Origin: Brachycybe producta
Lineage: Eukaryota; Arthropoda; Diplopoda; Playtdesmida; Andrognathidae
Length of the DNA stretch: 64,000 nt
Reading direction: 5' to 3'
Assembly (NCBI GenBank): GCA_036925085.1
Contig: JAUPFP010000013.1
Span: 1,985,001 to 2,049,000, forward strand
In this document: piece after piece, positions 1-11,274 of the stretch
Numbering within the stretch: position 1 is the stretch's first letter
How the letters are laid out: the number at the start of each line of letters is the position of its first letter
Position numbers and translations under genes: made by a program
The notes under the pieces: model-generated
What the model saw: the letters and a program-made list of their open reading frames with translations, nothing else
Told to the model about the DNA's origin: nothing
The model's database searches: none

Positions 1-277
1 AATTAATCATCTTAACAGCTAGCAGTTGAATACCTAAAAATAATAGGTATTGTGGACTGCTTTAAGGTGGTTTTAACTCAAACGCCGGTTATACTATTTT
101 TCAGTTGCAAAATTAAGAGAAACTGGAAAGTGTTTTAGAAACTAGAAGGGTAGCTCAATTACTTAAGGCTATTTAAAAAAAATCAGCTGTTCAAAACTAA
201 CTTCCAGCATGAAAGTTAGATGTCAGAGGAACGTGGACAGAAATTTCAATTTGTGAACATGGATTGGATGAACCTAC

Positions 278-1753
278 CTTTTGAGGTCCAAATTCCAGAG
301 CCATAACTTTGGTGATGCTATCGACCGCAGCCTTACAGGCACAATACACGGTATGATTCTTTAGAGCGCACATGGAAGCTTTACTCGATATGTTAACGAT
401 GGATCCACCCTCGTTATGTTCTAACATTCTTCGAATCGCCACCTTAAGATTTTCTATTATTACTTAATTTACAAACAAATATAATTGTAATGTGTGCGAT
501 GTATGCTTACTTGTGATACATTCACAACTCCTTTCACATTAACCGAAACAAGTCTGAAAATTTAATGTTTTAGTATATTTTTTGGCTGAATTTATTTTAT
601 TTTAGATGACGTACTTATCGATGTCTTCTGGCAACACTTCCAAGAACGGTTTCACCGAAGTTACAGCTGCATTGTTGACCAACATATGAATATTTCCTTT
701 CAATTTCTCAAGTTTCTCTCTGGATTCGTTCCAGTTTGACAAATCCGCGCACAGAATTTCAATTCCTGGACACTGTTATTACCGACAAATGTTTGGTTTT
801 TAAGCTGATTCGTTGGAATTATTGAACATTGCCGTTGTCGCACTGTAACTTGAACCTTGTGACGTCAGATGAGTGGATCAAAAATTAGGCTTGTGTCATG
901 TTGCCTCGTAGAAAAGCAATTTTAGCAAACATTTTCAATAGTTTAATTAAAACAAATGGTTTGCAGAGTTCTTTTTTTGTTATTTCAAAATGACTTAAGC
1001 CTGGCTTTTTGATGAAGCCCTCTGACGTCATAAGCTTTAAGTTACAGTGCAGCGACTATAAATGATTCACAAGACAAATTTTACTTCACATAAAGATTTA
1101 CATAAACGGTTGCATACGTTTTTAGAATGGAAGCAACTTTTTTTTTGTAAAAATTCAAAAGTTCAGAAGTAAAGAAAGTGGATACAAACTTTGTTCACAA
1201 AAGACCTAGATATGAGTAAAAAATTGAAATTAACCTCTGCCTTCAAAGTGTCCAGATTCTGTTGAGTTTTACTCAGAGCTACAACTTGAGCTTTGCATTC
1301 TGTCAACTTCTTTACTATTGCTCTTCCAATTCCTATAATTAATAAGATAAATTAAATTTATAAGTAACCATTGGAACCACTTAATTATTTTATTTTCATG
1401 TTGACATATTTTAGAAATCAGAATAAACGTTTTATAGACAAGAATAAAAGAATACCACCTGCTAAGCATTGTCTGCGTAAAGTTGGGTTATTTTTAAACG
1501 GACATAAAAATTTTATTTTAAAAGATAGCAATATAGAAAATATCTTTAAATGATAGAAGATTTCCGATTTCAAGGGGCAATATAAAGTTTGCTCTAAGCT
1601 ACTTTAAAATGCTTATTGTTAATTAAATCTGTTTCTAGACTTCGAAACAGTTTCATGTTTTTTTAGTACATAGGCCTAATAATAAATAACATTTAACAGA
1701 CCTTGTCCTGCTCCAGTGACCAAAACGCGTTTTCCTTCAAAGTTTCTGTACAT
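278..1753 (-). CDS. DCXR-like short-chain dehydrogenase/reductase, 3' end outside window
   Basis: Five exons join in phase: 1753-1702, 1332-1235, 772-615, 553-511 and 442-278, giving 172 residues. The chain starts MYRNFEGKRVLVTGAGQGIG, with the Rossmann TGxGxGIG motif at residues 13-20. NNAAV is at 83-87, the catalytic Asn at 108, Ser at 137 within NISS, and the YxxxK pair at Tyr150/Lys154. Spacing and flanking residues match dicarbonyl/L-xylulose reductase (DCXR), a cytosolic NADPH-dependent enzyme that reduces alpha-dicarbonyls and L-xylulose. The family is about 244 residues long, so roughly 70 C-terminal residues lie left of base 1. The start context is weak, but no upstream in-frame ATG is needed. 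Introns of 68 and 61 nt are near the animal minimum. The 773-1234 intron carries a MITE. The fold is certain; the DCXR assignment over other SDRs is likely. Confidence 0.9.
836..1062. mobile_element. Foldback MITE with TGACGTCA-bearing arms
   Basis: The arms contain CACTGTAACTT and TGACGTCA, and read back as TGACGTCA and AAGTTACAGTG at the far end, about 35-40 bp each. The middle shares the phrase ATTAGGCTTGTGTCA with a second copy near 6275-6465. No clear target duplication was seen. It lies in an intron of the dehydrogenase gene. Confidence 0.65.
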
Positions 1754-2481
1754 ATTATATGTTAGAAATATATTATTTTATATAAATAATTATAAATTTT
1801 ATGATATTTTTGAATTGTAACAAGAATTGTAACCGAAAAAATTCAGATGTTTCCACTGAACTTAGAACCCAACAGTGTCAGCACTGCTTTAATAATAGTT
1901 GGTTTTAAAGTATTATTGCCTTCATAAGTTTATAGCCTTCTTTTACTTAGCGACTTATGTAGTCAATTATTTCTCAAGATTTTTTCTTGATACACTCCTC
2001 AAAAATACAAACGGTAAAAAAACAAGTTAATTAGTCCTGGAGAGTTGGAAAACGACGTTGGATTCCCATCGAAGGTATTGCTATTTGTATGGTTCGTATT
2101 TCATAGCATTGACATATTTTATGTTTATAAATTTTATATATTTTTTTAGAATTTTATTTGTAAGAAAAAATTCTGTCAGCGGTCTGTATGCGGTGGCGCA
2201 GGTAAAAAGTATTAATTTCTTGTAAAAGGTTATTGAACTTGTTAAACTTTTAAACGGCGTCTCAGTGTTGCTTTGCTTTTTCTTCGAAAATGTCAGTTTT
2301 AATTAGAATTGACATGTCTTGAGAAAAAAACAACAACACTTCAAATAAATATAATCAGTAAAAACTATCAATCTTGAAAATATAGACGCCAGATTTAAAG
2401 TTATAGGGGCTCGTTGCTCGTGTTAGAGGGCCCAAAGTGGCTGCGTCCCATTTGCCCCCTTCATACAAATTCAGTCCTATG

Positions 2482-2617
2482 CTTAATATATTATTAAAAA
2501 AAGTTTAAAAAAAAACAATCTACTGTATGGCATTTTAAAAAAATAAATTTTAAATTCCATACCGTAATCATACAGTAGATTGGCTTTTTTTAAACTTTTT
2601 TTAAATAATATATTAAG
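2482..2617. repeat. Foldback element, about 136 bp
   Basis: CTTAATATATTATT at the left end is mirrored by AATAATATATTAAG at the right end. Further in, ATCTACTGTATG pairs with CATACAGTAGAT. Arms are about 48 bp around a short AT-rich loop, like a small Tc1/mariner-type MITE. The superfamily is not established. Confidence 0.7.
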
Positions 2618-2637
2618 TACTTTTGTAAAAATCGTGT

Positions 2638-2681
2638 TTTTTTTAAATGTGACATCACATGTGATGTCACATTTAAAAAAA
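2638..2681. repeat. Perfect 44-bp palindrome
   Basis: The two 22-base halves, centred on CACATGTG at 2656-2663, are exact reverse complements. The core reads TGTGACATCACA on each strand. Confidence 0.9.
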
Positions 2682-3699
2682 CATTATGTTTACATATTAT
2701 GAATCATCTTATCAAGTTCTACATTATCTGTGGTAAACAACCAAACTTTCTTACAGTTATGATTTACTATTTTTCGCTCGCGTTTGCGTTTATGTATTAA
2801 AAAGGTTTAACACAGTCTTGTGTTGCCCAGCTTGACAGAATTTTCAGTGTCTTTAAACTCTAAAAATTGACCAATTAACTTCAAAAATGAAGGGGAAAAA
2901 TAAAATTTCGTATTCAGTGAGAACCTTGTTAATTGACTTAAAGATCAAAATATCTGTAGGGGCAAACTATAAGGGTTTAGAAACTAGACGAGGAAATAAA
3001 TGATTTTGGAAGAGTTCGATGTTGACTAAAAATAATTGACTAAAAATAACTACAATGATTTCTAACAAAATGTTTTATGATTAAAAAACAGCAAAATAAT
3101 GTGATAGATAACATCTGCAAATCGAAATAAAATGCTTTAGACATTAGAAAATTTTTTATCTTATAATATATAAAACACCATTTTGAAAATTTAAAAACTT
3201 TAATAATACTTATTATACTTCATCAATATATTTCAGTTTTTTTATACATATACAATTTTATAGTTTCTGAGGTTTTGATCACATTCTTATAAGTAATTCT
3301 AATTAGAAATTATAGGAATGCTAACATAAGGAAGCTAACATTTAAATGTTATAGCTAATGTCCAGTACTTTCCTAATATTGCTGGACATCAGGTGAGGGA
3401 CTACATTCCTAAATTCAAATTATACATAATTTATATTAAAATTATACATAATTTGAATTTAGGAAAGTGGTCATTCACATGTGATACAATTTACTTGCGC
3501 CGCTTACTATACTGTACGCAAACTCAAATATTAATTGTTAGAAATTGTTATAAATGCATTTTAAACTCTATTTTTATAGATGTAGTTTTTAATTTATAGC
3601 GTTTTTTTAAAAATATTTTTAAGGTTTTTTTTAAACAAATTTATAACGATTTTTAAATATATTTTTAAGTTTTTTTCCCGTCTAAACTTTAAAAAATAA

Positions 3700-4294
3700 A
3701 AAAATAAAAATTGGCGCGCGGCGGCGACTTAAAAAAATCATCTTGTTAATTTGTTGTCGGCGGCGGCTAAGGTAAGTTTGGAATAAAATTTGATAATTTC
3801 TCAAAGTTATCGTATTTTGTTCGATGTTTTCAGGTAAGTTTCATTTCATTTTTCACTTTTATTAACGTATTTCTTGCTGATAATGTGTTTTTCTTTAGTT
3901 TTAGATCCTACACATGATTACTAAATGACATAGGCGTGAAAAAATAAGTTTAAAAGCGACTCTAATGTGAGTTTGTAAAAAGCATTTCGATGGGATATTT
4001 AGGATGGCGGCTAAGGCACAAATTCAAGAAGGAAACTTCACACTTGAGTTTGAACTGGAACCCTCTGAGCAGGCTTCAGCAGCGTAGAGAAATTCTGTTA
4101 CAGGATATTCAATAAATAATAATAGATTTAAAACAAAAGGTCAAGAGGGTTCAAATTAAAAGTTCAAGTTCTAAATTTATTTCTTGAATTTGTATATTTT
4201 TGATGAAGTTCATTTCAATTGATATAATTTACCTGCTCACAAAATAGGTGTTAAGGGTGTATAACGATGTGAATAATAACGAATCTGAACAACA
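3700..4294 (+). promoter_or_regulatory. CpG-rich leader region upstream of the 4295 gene
   Basis: A GC-rich patch at about 3712-3774 (GGCGCGCGGCGGCG, then GTCGGCGGCGGCTAAG) stands out from AT-rich surroundings. It ends at a strong donor, AAG|GTAAGT, near 3774. A second acceptor-donor motif, TTTTCAG|GTAAGT, lies at 3827-3839. At 4003-4086 a 27-codon frame starting ATGGCGGCTAAG and ending TAG has coding-like codon use and could be an upstream ORF or micropeptide. A possible acceptor (AAAATAG) precedes the main exon at about 4247. The exact leader splicing is inferred. Confidence 0.35.
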
Positions 4295-4609
4295 ATGGGT
4301 TTGTTATTGAGAGGAGGAGGAGGAGGAGAAATCGCTGGATTCATCGGTTCGATCCGTCCAACTCTTCTTTTCTTGTTCACATTGGCCTGGAAGTGTCGTA
4401 AAAGGTTACCGGTCATCTTGACAGTCGGTTTCTTGATTCTGGACGTTAGAATGAGGCTTGAAATCAATGTTATTGGACCGGATGGTGAGCAAAATGATGA
4501 AGAAGTTGACAGCGATGATGATGATGATGAAGAAGAAGAAGACGGTGATGAAGGTGAAGATGACGAATACGAAGATTTTGATGAAGAAGAATTATATTTA
4601 CTTCATTAA
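4295..4609 (+). CDS. Small membrane-like protein with acidic tail, unrecognised
   Basis: The frame encodes 104 residues and opens in a favourable context (ACAACAATGG) with an in-frame stop just upstream, so the start is well placed. The order is a Gly-rich start (GLLLRGGGGG), a hydrophobic stretch at about 22-33 (RPTLLFLFTLAW), a basic KCRKR patch, a second hydrophobic stretch at about 39-50 (LPVILTVGFLIL), and a nearly pure Asp/Glu tail from about residue 67. GC content and codon third positions resemble the recognised exons rather than the flanking DNA, which supports real coding. I do not recognise the family. It may be a small ER or plasma-membrane protein with a cytosolic acidic tail. 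The opposite strand is also open for 76 codons but is less convincing. Confidence 0.45.
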   Translation: MGLLLRGGGGGEIAGFIGSIRPTLLFLFTLAWKCRKRLPVILTVGFLILDVRMRLEINVIGPDGEQNDEEVDSDDDDDEEEEDGDEGEDDEYEDFDEEELYLLH

Positions 4610-4679
4610 ACTAAGTTTACTTTTTCATTATAAGTAGAAACCGTCACTAGAACTTTGTGTTTCAGAAACAACAGTAAGG

Positions 4680-4930
4680 AGAGATTGAGTATGTTTTAGA
4701 AACTAGAAGAGTTAATGAATCACTTTTATGTTGATAGGAATTTTATATTGAAAATATTTATGACAGCTGAATAATAGTCAAATTAGATGTTAATGGCAGT
4801 TTTTTATTTCTGAAAAATGAAAAGTGAGATTTTAAAACGGCAATAAAAAGTTTATTTTAAAAAGCTGTCAACATGAAAATGCTCCTTACATGATTCAGTT
4901 ACTATTCTAGTTTGTAAAACACTTTATATT
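4680..4930. repeat. Copy of the dispersed palindromic repeat
   Basis: The left arm has TTTTAGAAACTAGAAGAG; the right arm has ATTCTAGTTTGTAAAACA. Between them are the inner arms around AATAAAAAGTTTATTTT and the phrase CAACATGAAAAT shared with other copies. Confidence 0.75.
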
Positions 4931-5005
4931 TGTGAATTTATTTCCAAAATGCTGAGAATGCACAATTTGATTTCCATCTAAATTCATAAAATGTGTTAAA
5001 TAGAG

Positions 5006-5271
5006 CAGTGGTCTCCAAAGTGGGGTAAGCGTACCCCAGAGAGTACGCCAGTCCATACGTGGGTGTGCATCAAGAAAATGTAATATTTTTTTGTATTTTT
5101 TCGTACGCTTTATATTGACAGAAAAAAATAAGAAAATTAAGTAAAGAATAACAAATATTAACTTGTATTTTTAAATTACATGATCATGAATTGAGGGAGG
5201 GGGGGGGGGGCGTGCTAATTATTTTTTTTCCGTTTTAGGGGTATGTGATCAAAAAAGTTTGGAGACCACTG
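5006..5271. mobile_element. hAT-type MITE with 8-bp target duplication
   Basis: The terminal repeats are CAGTGGTCTCCAAA at the left and TTTGGAGACCACTG at the right, exact reverse complements. The element is flanked by AAATAGAG at 4998-5005 and again at 5272-5279. An 8-bp duplication and CAGNG ends are typical of hAT transposons. At 266 bp it has no transposase. Confidence 0.92.
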
Positions 5272-6274
5272 AAATAGAGGTTGGGTGTCTTTTTTGTTGT
5301 AAATGATTGAAGCGAAACTGTTCCAAAATAAAGGAAAATTCAGTTTTTGTGGTGGGTTAAATAAATCGTGTTGTGTGACGTCATTGCGATGTAAGTTTCT
5401 TTTATTGTTGTACTATTTTTCATTCATAATATTTTTCATCCGATATTTGCAATAATGAAATAGGTGGATTTGTACGGAATCAATTGGTCTAGACATTAAA
5501 GTAAATAATTTTTAGGTCTGAGACTGAAAAGCATATTTTTGAAAAGAATAAAACGATGTCAATCATTACCAAGTACCAAACCAGATGCCATTGATTGTCT
5601 TTGTGCACATTAAACCAATGTCCACAAAGACATTCACATTTTTAGACACCTTTTAGTCCTTTTTTATTGCCTAAAAGTTATATTACTGGCAATGTTTACT
5701 GTTGAAACGTTTCCTTGAATAAATTGAGGTTGCCAGTATAGTATTAATACTTTTGCAAGTATTGTAGTGGTTTCTTGCACATCGACTTGAAGAAAACGTG
5801 GCTGTTTTTCTTTTGGTTTTTTTTTTGTGAGACATTGTACAACATTTACGGCAGTATTATTTTTGTGGCACTACAAGTTATGATTTTAAGAGTTGTTATT
5901 CCTGCCTGCTCTTGAGCTGATTGCAGGTGTTTTTTTGTTAAATTGAATTGATTAAATGATTTCAACACTTTTTTTCTTCTCATGATATTATATATGCGGC
6001 GCTGTTACTATTTGTCAAGGCTGTTATTTATATCTGGAGGTTATTACCTGGAAACTAACAGGTCTCGTGATCTACAAGGATCTAATTAGCTAATGGCTGA
6101 CAATACTCCAACAACCAATTAGAATAATAGTTAAAAAAAATAGTTATGACGCTTATTTAAATAACATGAACAGTAATTTTTAGGGGCAATTAGTATAGTT
6201 TAGTTTTGTTGCTTCAAGCCTGTACTTTTATGATAAGGAAAATTAAACACTTGAAAAGTCGTTTAGTTGCCTCG

Positions 6275-6465
6275 CCAGAAGATGCAGCTTATGACACAAA
6301 TTAGGCTTGTGTCATTTTGTCTGATACAAAAGAGTAACGACAATTAATCTGTTGAGAACATTTACTATCATCTCTTTTCTAGCGGACTAAATGACACAAT
6401 CCTATATTTTCTGTCTACCCTTCTGTGACGTCAGAAGTTTCATCTTACGGTGAAGCGAGGATACA
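6275..6465. mobile_element. Second copy of the TGACGTCA MITE family
   Basis: It shares ATTAGGCTTGTGTCA and TGACGTCAGA with the element at 836-1062. The arms are more decayed. Ends are approximate. Confidence 0.55.
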
Positions 6466-7059
6466 AATCTGTTTAACTTTCTTTTCTACATTCTAAAACT
6501 TATTCTGGCCACAGGATAACAATTGTTCTTAAAAAAAACTATTTTATGAAAAAGAAACCTAAAAAGTACCGAATGACCTCATCTGCCCCTGGTCACTTTT
6601 TTTTTTAAACTTTCTTCAATGGAAAAAAACAAGATTAAAAATATATTCCAAATTGATTGGTGAAGACCCATTAGTGCGCTACAATAATTGCGATAGTGTC
6701 GCCATTTTAAACCTACGCTTTTTTTTTTCTTTCATTACATTTTAAATGGGTTCTATTTCCGTTTCGAATGTACTAGATTGAATTATTTGTTAGGAATCTG
6801 TTTTTTTTTTATTCCAAGATGTAACATGAACGATATTAATGTGATCTGGTAACTGGCACTTGTTACAATAACTGTAAATGTAAATCTCAAATTAAAAAAA
6901 AATAATATCGGTTTATTATGTACATGACATTAGAGATCTACTACATTTTGTAAAAAAAAAATATATATATATATATATACAGTATATATTATGCCCGACC
7001 CACCCAGCTCGTGAGACCCACAAACCCCACGGGTTGCGCTTTTACAGACTCACTTTGCG

Positions 7060-7300
7060 TTCTAATTTTAAACAACTTTTAAAAGTGCAAAGTTTATTTA
7101 AAACTAGAAGAGGAAAGTAAATTTGGGAAAAAGTATTTTTATAACGATAACATTGAAAACTAACTTTTACTTTCATAAACGATTTTATGTTTTTATATTA
7201 AGTTGGTGAAACTGGTTTTCAAAAACATACAAACCCGAACATGAAAACACGTCCATAAAAGTTTATTTTAAAAAATGTAATAATGAAAAATTGATTGTAT
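7060..7300. repeat. Degenerate copy of the dispersed palindromic repeat
   Basis: AAAACTAGAAGAGGAAAG near 7100 and AAAGTTTATTTTAAAA near 7258-7275 correspond to the left arm and inner right arm of the family. Confidence 0.5.
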
Positions 7301-8738
7301 AAAATTAATAAATAATAAAATGCATAAAATTATTGCATAATTTCTTTACTTTTTTTAGTTTTAACATTTTGTTTACTGCCAAGGCTATGCTTGAACATTG
7401 CAAAGCTTAGAATACACACTTTTCTTTTGCAATACGTTATATGTTTAGCTTCATTTTAACATTTCCAAAAGCTGTTTGTCTATGCTTGTAAAAAGAGTGC
7501 ATTGTCAAGTCATATTTATTCTAATTGCATGATCATGTTTTAAAAGTGACTTACAAGGTGTAAGTGTACGTTTTATTTATGCACAATTCAAGACAATGTT
7601 TATTTGTCTAGAACGATGTTTAAATAAATTAAATGAGGAAAAAATAAAATAAAATGTATATTTATGTAATTTTGTTTTGCAAAATATGCATACACTCACA
7701 AAACAAGCATTATTTGCATGAATTCTGAATGTGGAGGACAGTTTAAGACGAAAACAGATAACACACAATATATTTTCGGTCTTGTCCCCTAGAATATACC
7801 ATAAAATTTTTTTAGTTCGGTCCATTCCATTTCTTGTTTAACATGTATTTGGATCAACCTTCTAGCCCTGGTTATTTGTTATACCAGTAAATGCACCTGC
7901 TGTGCAGTTAGTCCCATAAGTTATTATTATTTAAAGTTATAAGCTCTTTTCAGAGCAAGCTTAAATTTTAAGTTTTTGTTAAGCATCCTTTTAATAATAT
8001 AGTTGTACATTTTTGTTTGCTTATTAGTGGAATCGATGAAATTTTTCGGGGATGAGCATTGTTTAATTGGGCCCTACGAGAGAGTGTATGTAAGTCACGT
8101 TCGAAAGTGAATAAACATTCAAATCCATTGAGTTACTGTTTACTATCTTACTGCTATTACAAAGAGCTCTAAACTTATTTATGCATTTCTAAAAATAATC
8201 AAAATGTAAATTTGCTACATGGATGGATTTAACTAAATGTCTTGTTTTTTTTTAAAAGAAAAAAAAAAATAAGAATCCATATAGATGATACTTTTGAGAA
8301 CAAATCGGTTTTTTAACGAAGGTCTTTTTTATTCCACTTTGTAAAAAAAAATACCATGTCTATTTGTTGTGTGTTGTTTTCGAATAAAATGTCTGAGATT
8401 TTTTTTTTACAATGTTTGAAAGAGGGTGGGGGGCACGGAGTGGGGTGAGAATAATACTTGACCAAATTGGGTCTGATGGAATTGTCCACTTTGACTTTTA
8501 TTTTATACTAATTAGTTTTCTTTTTGTTTTCTTATTGGACGGAAATGTGTTCATTAAAAAAAAGAGCGCTTGTAGACTTTTGAGATTGAAAAATGTATAA
8601 AATGCCTTGTTGGTATTGCAATTTGAACCAGACTACATTTTGAGGTTTTACACCTTGGTCCCTTTCACACACAAACACACACACCATCTATCTATCTTTT
8701 TTTTTTTTTGAATGTGTGTGTAATTGTTTCCAAAAGAG

Positions 8739-8769
8739 TATAAGGGGAAAGTTCGCAGTCAAGTCAGTC
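8739..8769 (+). promoter_or_regulatory. Core promoter of the four-cysteine peptide gene
   Basis: A TATA box, TATAAGG, is at 8739-8745. An initiator-like TCAGTC at 8764-8769 follows at the usual distance, within CAGTC-rich sequence. A likely first leader exon runs to a GTAAGT donor near 9089. A branch/acceptor stretch ending TTTGTAG at 9478 would place the second leader exon just before the start codon at 9512. The TATA and TCAGT pairing is the arthropod style. Confidence 0.55.
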
Positions 8770-9511
8770 CAGTTCAATTCAGTCAGTCTTGATTGACAAC
8801 GCACATTTTTTTTTATCAGTCAGTGTCCAGTAGTGTTTAAGTTTTTAAGAGACCCCCCTCTTTATTTGTCCATTCATTTTTACTATAGGACGTGCCTGTC
8901 TGACTTTTCTTCCCCCTTTTTTTCTACACAAATTTCTTTGGAACGGTGTTAACTTTGTTGGGGCTGACGACCATCATAGTCAAAAGTTCTAGGAAAAAAA
9001 AAAGAAATTCTTCAACTCAGTTGAATTTTGAGACCAACAGCAACTTTTTAACTTTTGCATTTTGTAGAAAAGAGGATTTTTTTTTTGGTAAGTCCACTTT
9101 GCGTCAAAGTTCTTCTTTGCATCTTTGAAAATGTATTACAAAAAATTAACAAATTACGGTATATTAGAAATTACAATTTTATTTTTAGTATTTAAGAAAT
9201 TTGATCCATTATTATATTTACAACACAGAACAGATTACAATACAGAAAAGGAATTTTAATTTCTGAAGTTATTTGAAGTAAATATTTTCTTAAAACTCAA
9301 GGTTTTAACCAAGGTTAAAGTAAAAAAAAAACATATGTTCAGTTAATTAAAGGTCATTTAAAATATTTATTATTGGTTGAATCTGTTTTACGTTATACTC
9401 TTGATTCTATTTAAAAGAATTTATATTATATTTTATTTTGTGTTATTTGGATTTTTTTGGGGAAATAATTATTTGTAGAAATCCAAAAGACAGGAAGAGA
9501 AAAGTAGAACT

Positions 9512-11250
9512 ATGGTTTTTCCAGTAACCACTACAACATTGACCATTATGATTGTGGTTATGCTTCTGTGCATAAGTTTCAGTGGATATCACGCACAATC
9601 CATATCAAATACAGTGAATGAAGGCGAGGACCACGAAATACCTTCTTCGGCCACTGGCACTCATCAGGTGACTCATTTTTTTCTTCACCATTTTCTATTA
9701 CGCATGAAATTTAACGTATTTTATTTTAATGAAATGCAATGTCAAATTAAGTGGTGGTGTTTTTTTTACTTCTAAGTAATAGATGGGACAAGGACAAAAC
9801 CCATTCTATGCTATATGTTTTTTAACTTTAAATCTTCAATTTTTTTTAATTTGTAGATGTTATTATTGGTTTTATGTTTTGGATAACAATTTCTTTGTTT
9901 TGTTTGAACAAAACTATATACTTTTTTCTATGTAAATCGGACTTAAATATTGTGGTTGAATTTTTCTTTGCATACTTGTTTTTACTTAGTGGTTGAACAA
10001 AGGCACCATAAGTTTTCATCACTTAGCCTGATTGAAACTATGTGATTAATGTTACTTAAGAAACGGTCAAGGCGAAGTAGAGAGCGACCTTAGCTTACAT
10101 TAACAACAAGTCGTTAATCTTCTGACTATAATTTTATGAACTATTATGTAGGCATTTCGGGGTTTCCCGGTAAGGCGTTTTAAATCATAGCAAAGCAGAT
10201 GAAATAGAAATACTTTTCGAGTAAATCAAATTATTTACTGTGTTTTCATTTTTGCATAAAGACGATGAGTCCTCCTTTTTGAAGCAACATGATGTATAAA
10301 CGAAATTTAAAAATTATTTGAAACTAGAAGAGTAAACAAAAGGTTACACAGGATATCATGAGTCATGACAATATACTTCAGAATTAGGTTTATTTTCGAA
10401 AATAAGCAGTTTTGTTTTTCATAAATATTCGCGTTTTTCAAACTTGTCATAAAAAGTTTTATTTTGACAGTAGTCATCGTCAAAAGTCTTATCAAATACA
10501 TCTTGAAATTAGAAAGTGTATGCCTAGATCAATTTCTTTTCTCTACACCATGTTTCAAAATAAAATTGATTGCAATTCTTAATTAAATTCACTGAATATT
10601 TTAATAATCAGCAGGAGGTTCAAATTAATTTTCATGTAGCAGACAAGCATTGCTATCAGTACGAATAATGTCAATAGCCCACAGTTTTGTTTGGCCCACA
10701 TAGTGTGCGGCCTCTTGTATTAGGTTATCTTGAGGACCTTTTACTATAAAATGTTTTCATATGTTTTTATTTAAATTAATGATGTATATGGCTATAGTGC
10801 AGTCATATTAATTATTTCTGAAGTTTTTATTTAAATTTTTAGGTAGAAAATCCATTGAGGTCGTATCTTTCCCGTGGTGGCCGCCTTCCAAACAACGCGA
10901 ATAATAGAGACCTTAGCAATGTACGAGAAGCTCTACTCTCAGGTAATCTGGAACGTTTTACACCACCTCCAGTTACTGATCCTACTTGTCACGTCGACAT
11001 CCAAGTTGTAAGTTCTGAGACATTTGAGCGTTCTGTACGTAGCGTTATTTAATTATACTTTCAAGTAAAGAGCAAAAACAGAGTTGAAGAATGTAACATG
11101 ATTTTTTTTTCTCTTTTGTTGTTATTTCGTTCATTCACAAACTCCTCAAAGGTTCAACGTGTTCCCGGTCGTTGTATTCGGATTGCAAATGGTTTACCAG
11201 CATGTCAAACGGAACATTGGTTGTCTATCAATACGGACGAATGTTCATGA
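9512..11250 (+). CDS. Secreted four-cysteine protein precursor, unrecognised
   Basis: Three exons, all in phase 0, join as 9512-9667, 10843-11007 and 11152-11250, giving 139 residues. Residues 1 to about 28 are a signal peptide with hydrophobic core MIVVMLLCISF. The middle is polar and Asn/Arg-rich. The conserved-looking part is C-terminal: cysteines at 101, 115, 125 and 138 (spacing 13, 9 and 12), with the phrases PTCHVDIQ, VPGRCIRI, LPACQT and DEC just before the stop. This fits a small extracellular or neurohormone-like protein with two disulfides, but I cannot name a family. The exon 2 donor GTAAGT is strong; if it is not used, the frame continues 14 codons to a stop. The gene stands alone between intergenic stretches. 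Confidence 0.72.
10305..10500. repeat. Copy of the dispersed palindromic repeat inside an intron
   Basis: TTTGAAACTAGAAGAGTAA at about 10317 and CATAAAAAGTTTTATTTTG near 10448 match the left arm and inner right arm. It lies in intron 1 of the four-cysteine peptide gene. Confidence 0.6.
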
Positions 11251-11268
11251 AAATTTGGACAATTCAAT

Positions 11269-11274
11269 AATAAA
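11269..11274 (+). terminator. Poly(A) signal AATAAA
   Basis: AATAAA lies 19 bases after the stop codon of the four-cysteine peptide gene. It is close, but used at such distances in compact 3' ends. AT-rich DNA makes chance occurrence likely too. Confidence 0.4.

Larger units (their letters stand above)
1754..3699. other. Intergenic, AT-rich, with palindromes
   Basis: No gene was recognised. Besides the two palindromic features listed separately, 3300-3475 holds small inverted repeats, including CCTAAATTCAAATTAT and its mirror around 3409-3462. Open frames here (for example 3393-3599) have the AT-biased composition of chance frames. Confidence 0.5.
4610..8738. other. Intergenic region rich in MITEs
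   Basis: No gene was recognised. It contains palindromic repeat copies at about 4680-4930 and 7060-7300, a hAT-like element at 5006-5271, a MITE at about 6275-6465, a short TA run near 6959-6980 and long A/T homopolymers. Short open frames are AT-biased and have no recognisable domains. Confidence 0.5.

Noticed and set aside
4237-4467. Minus-strand frame opposite the acidic-tail gene
   Set aside because: Its proline run is the complement of GGA repeats, and the plus-strand frame has the better start context and codon use. The choice is not beyond doubt.
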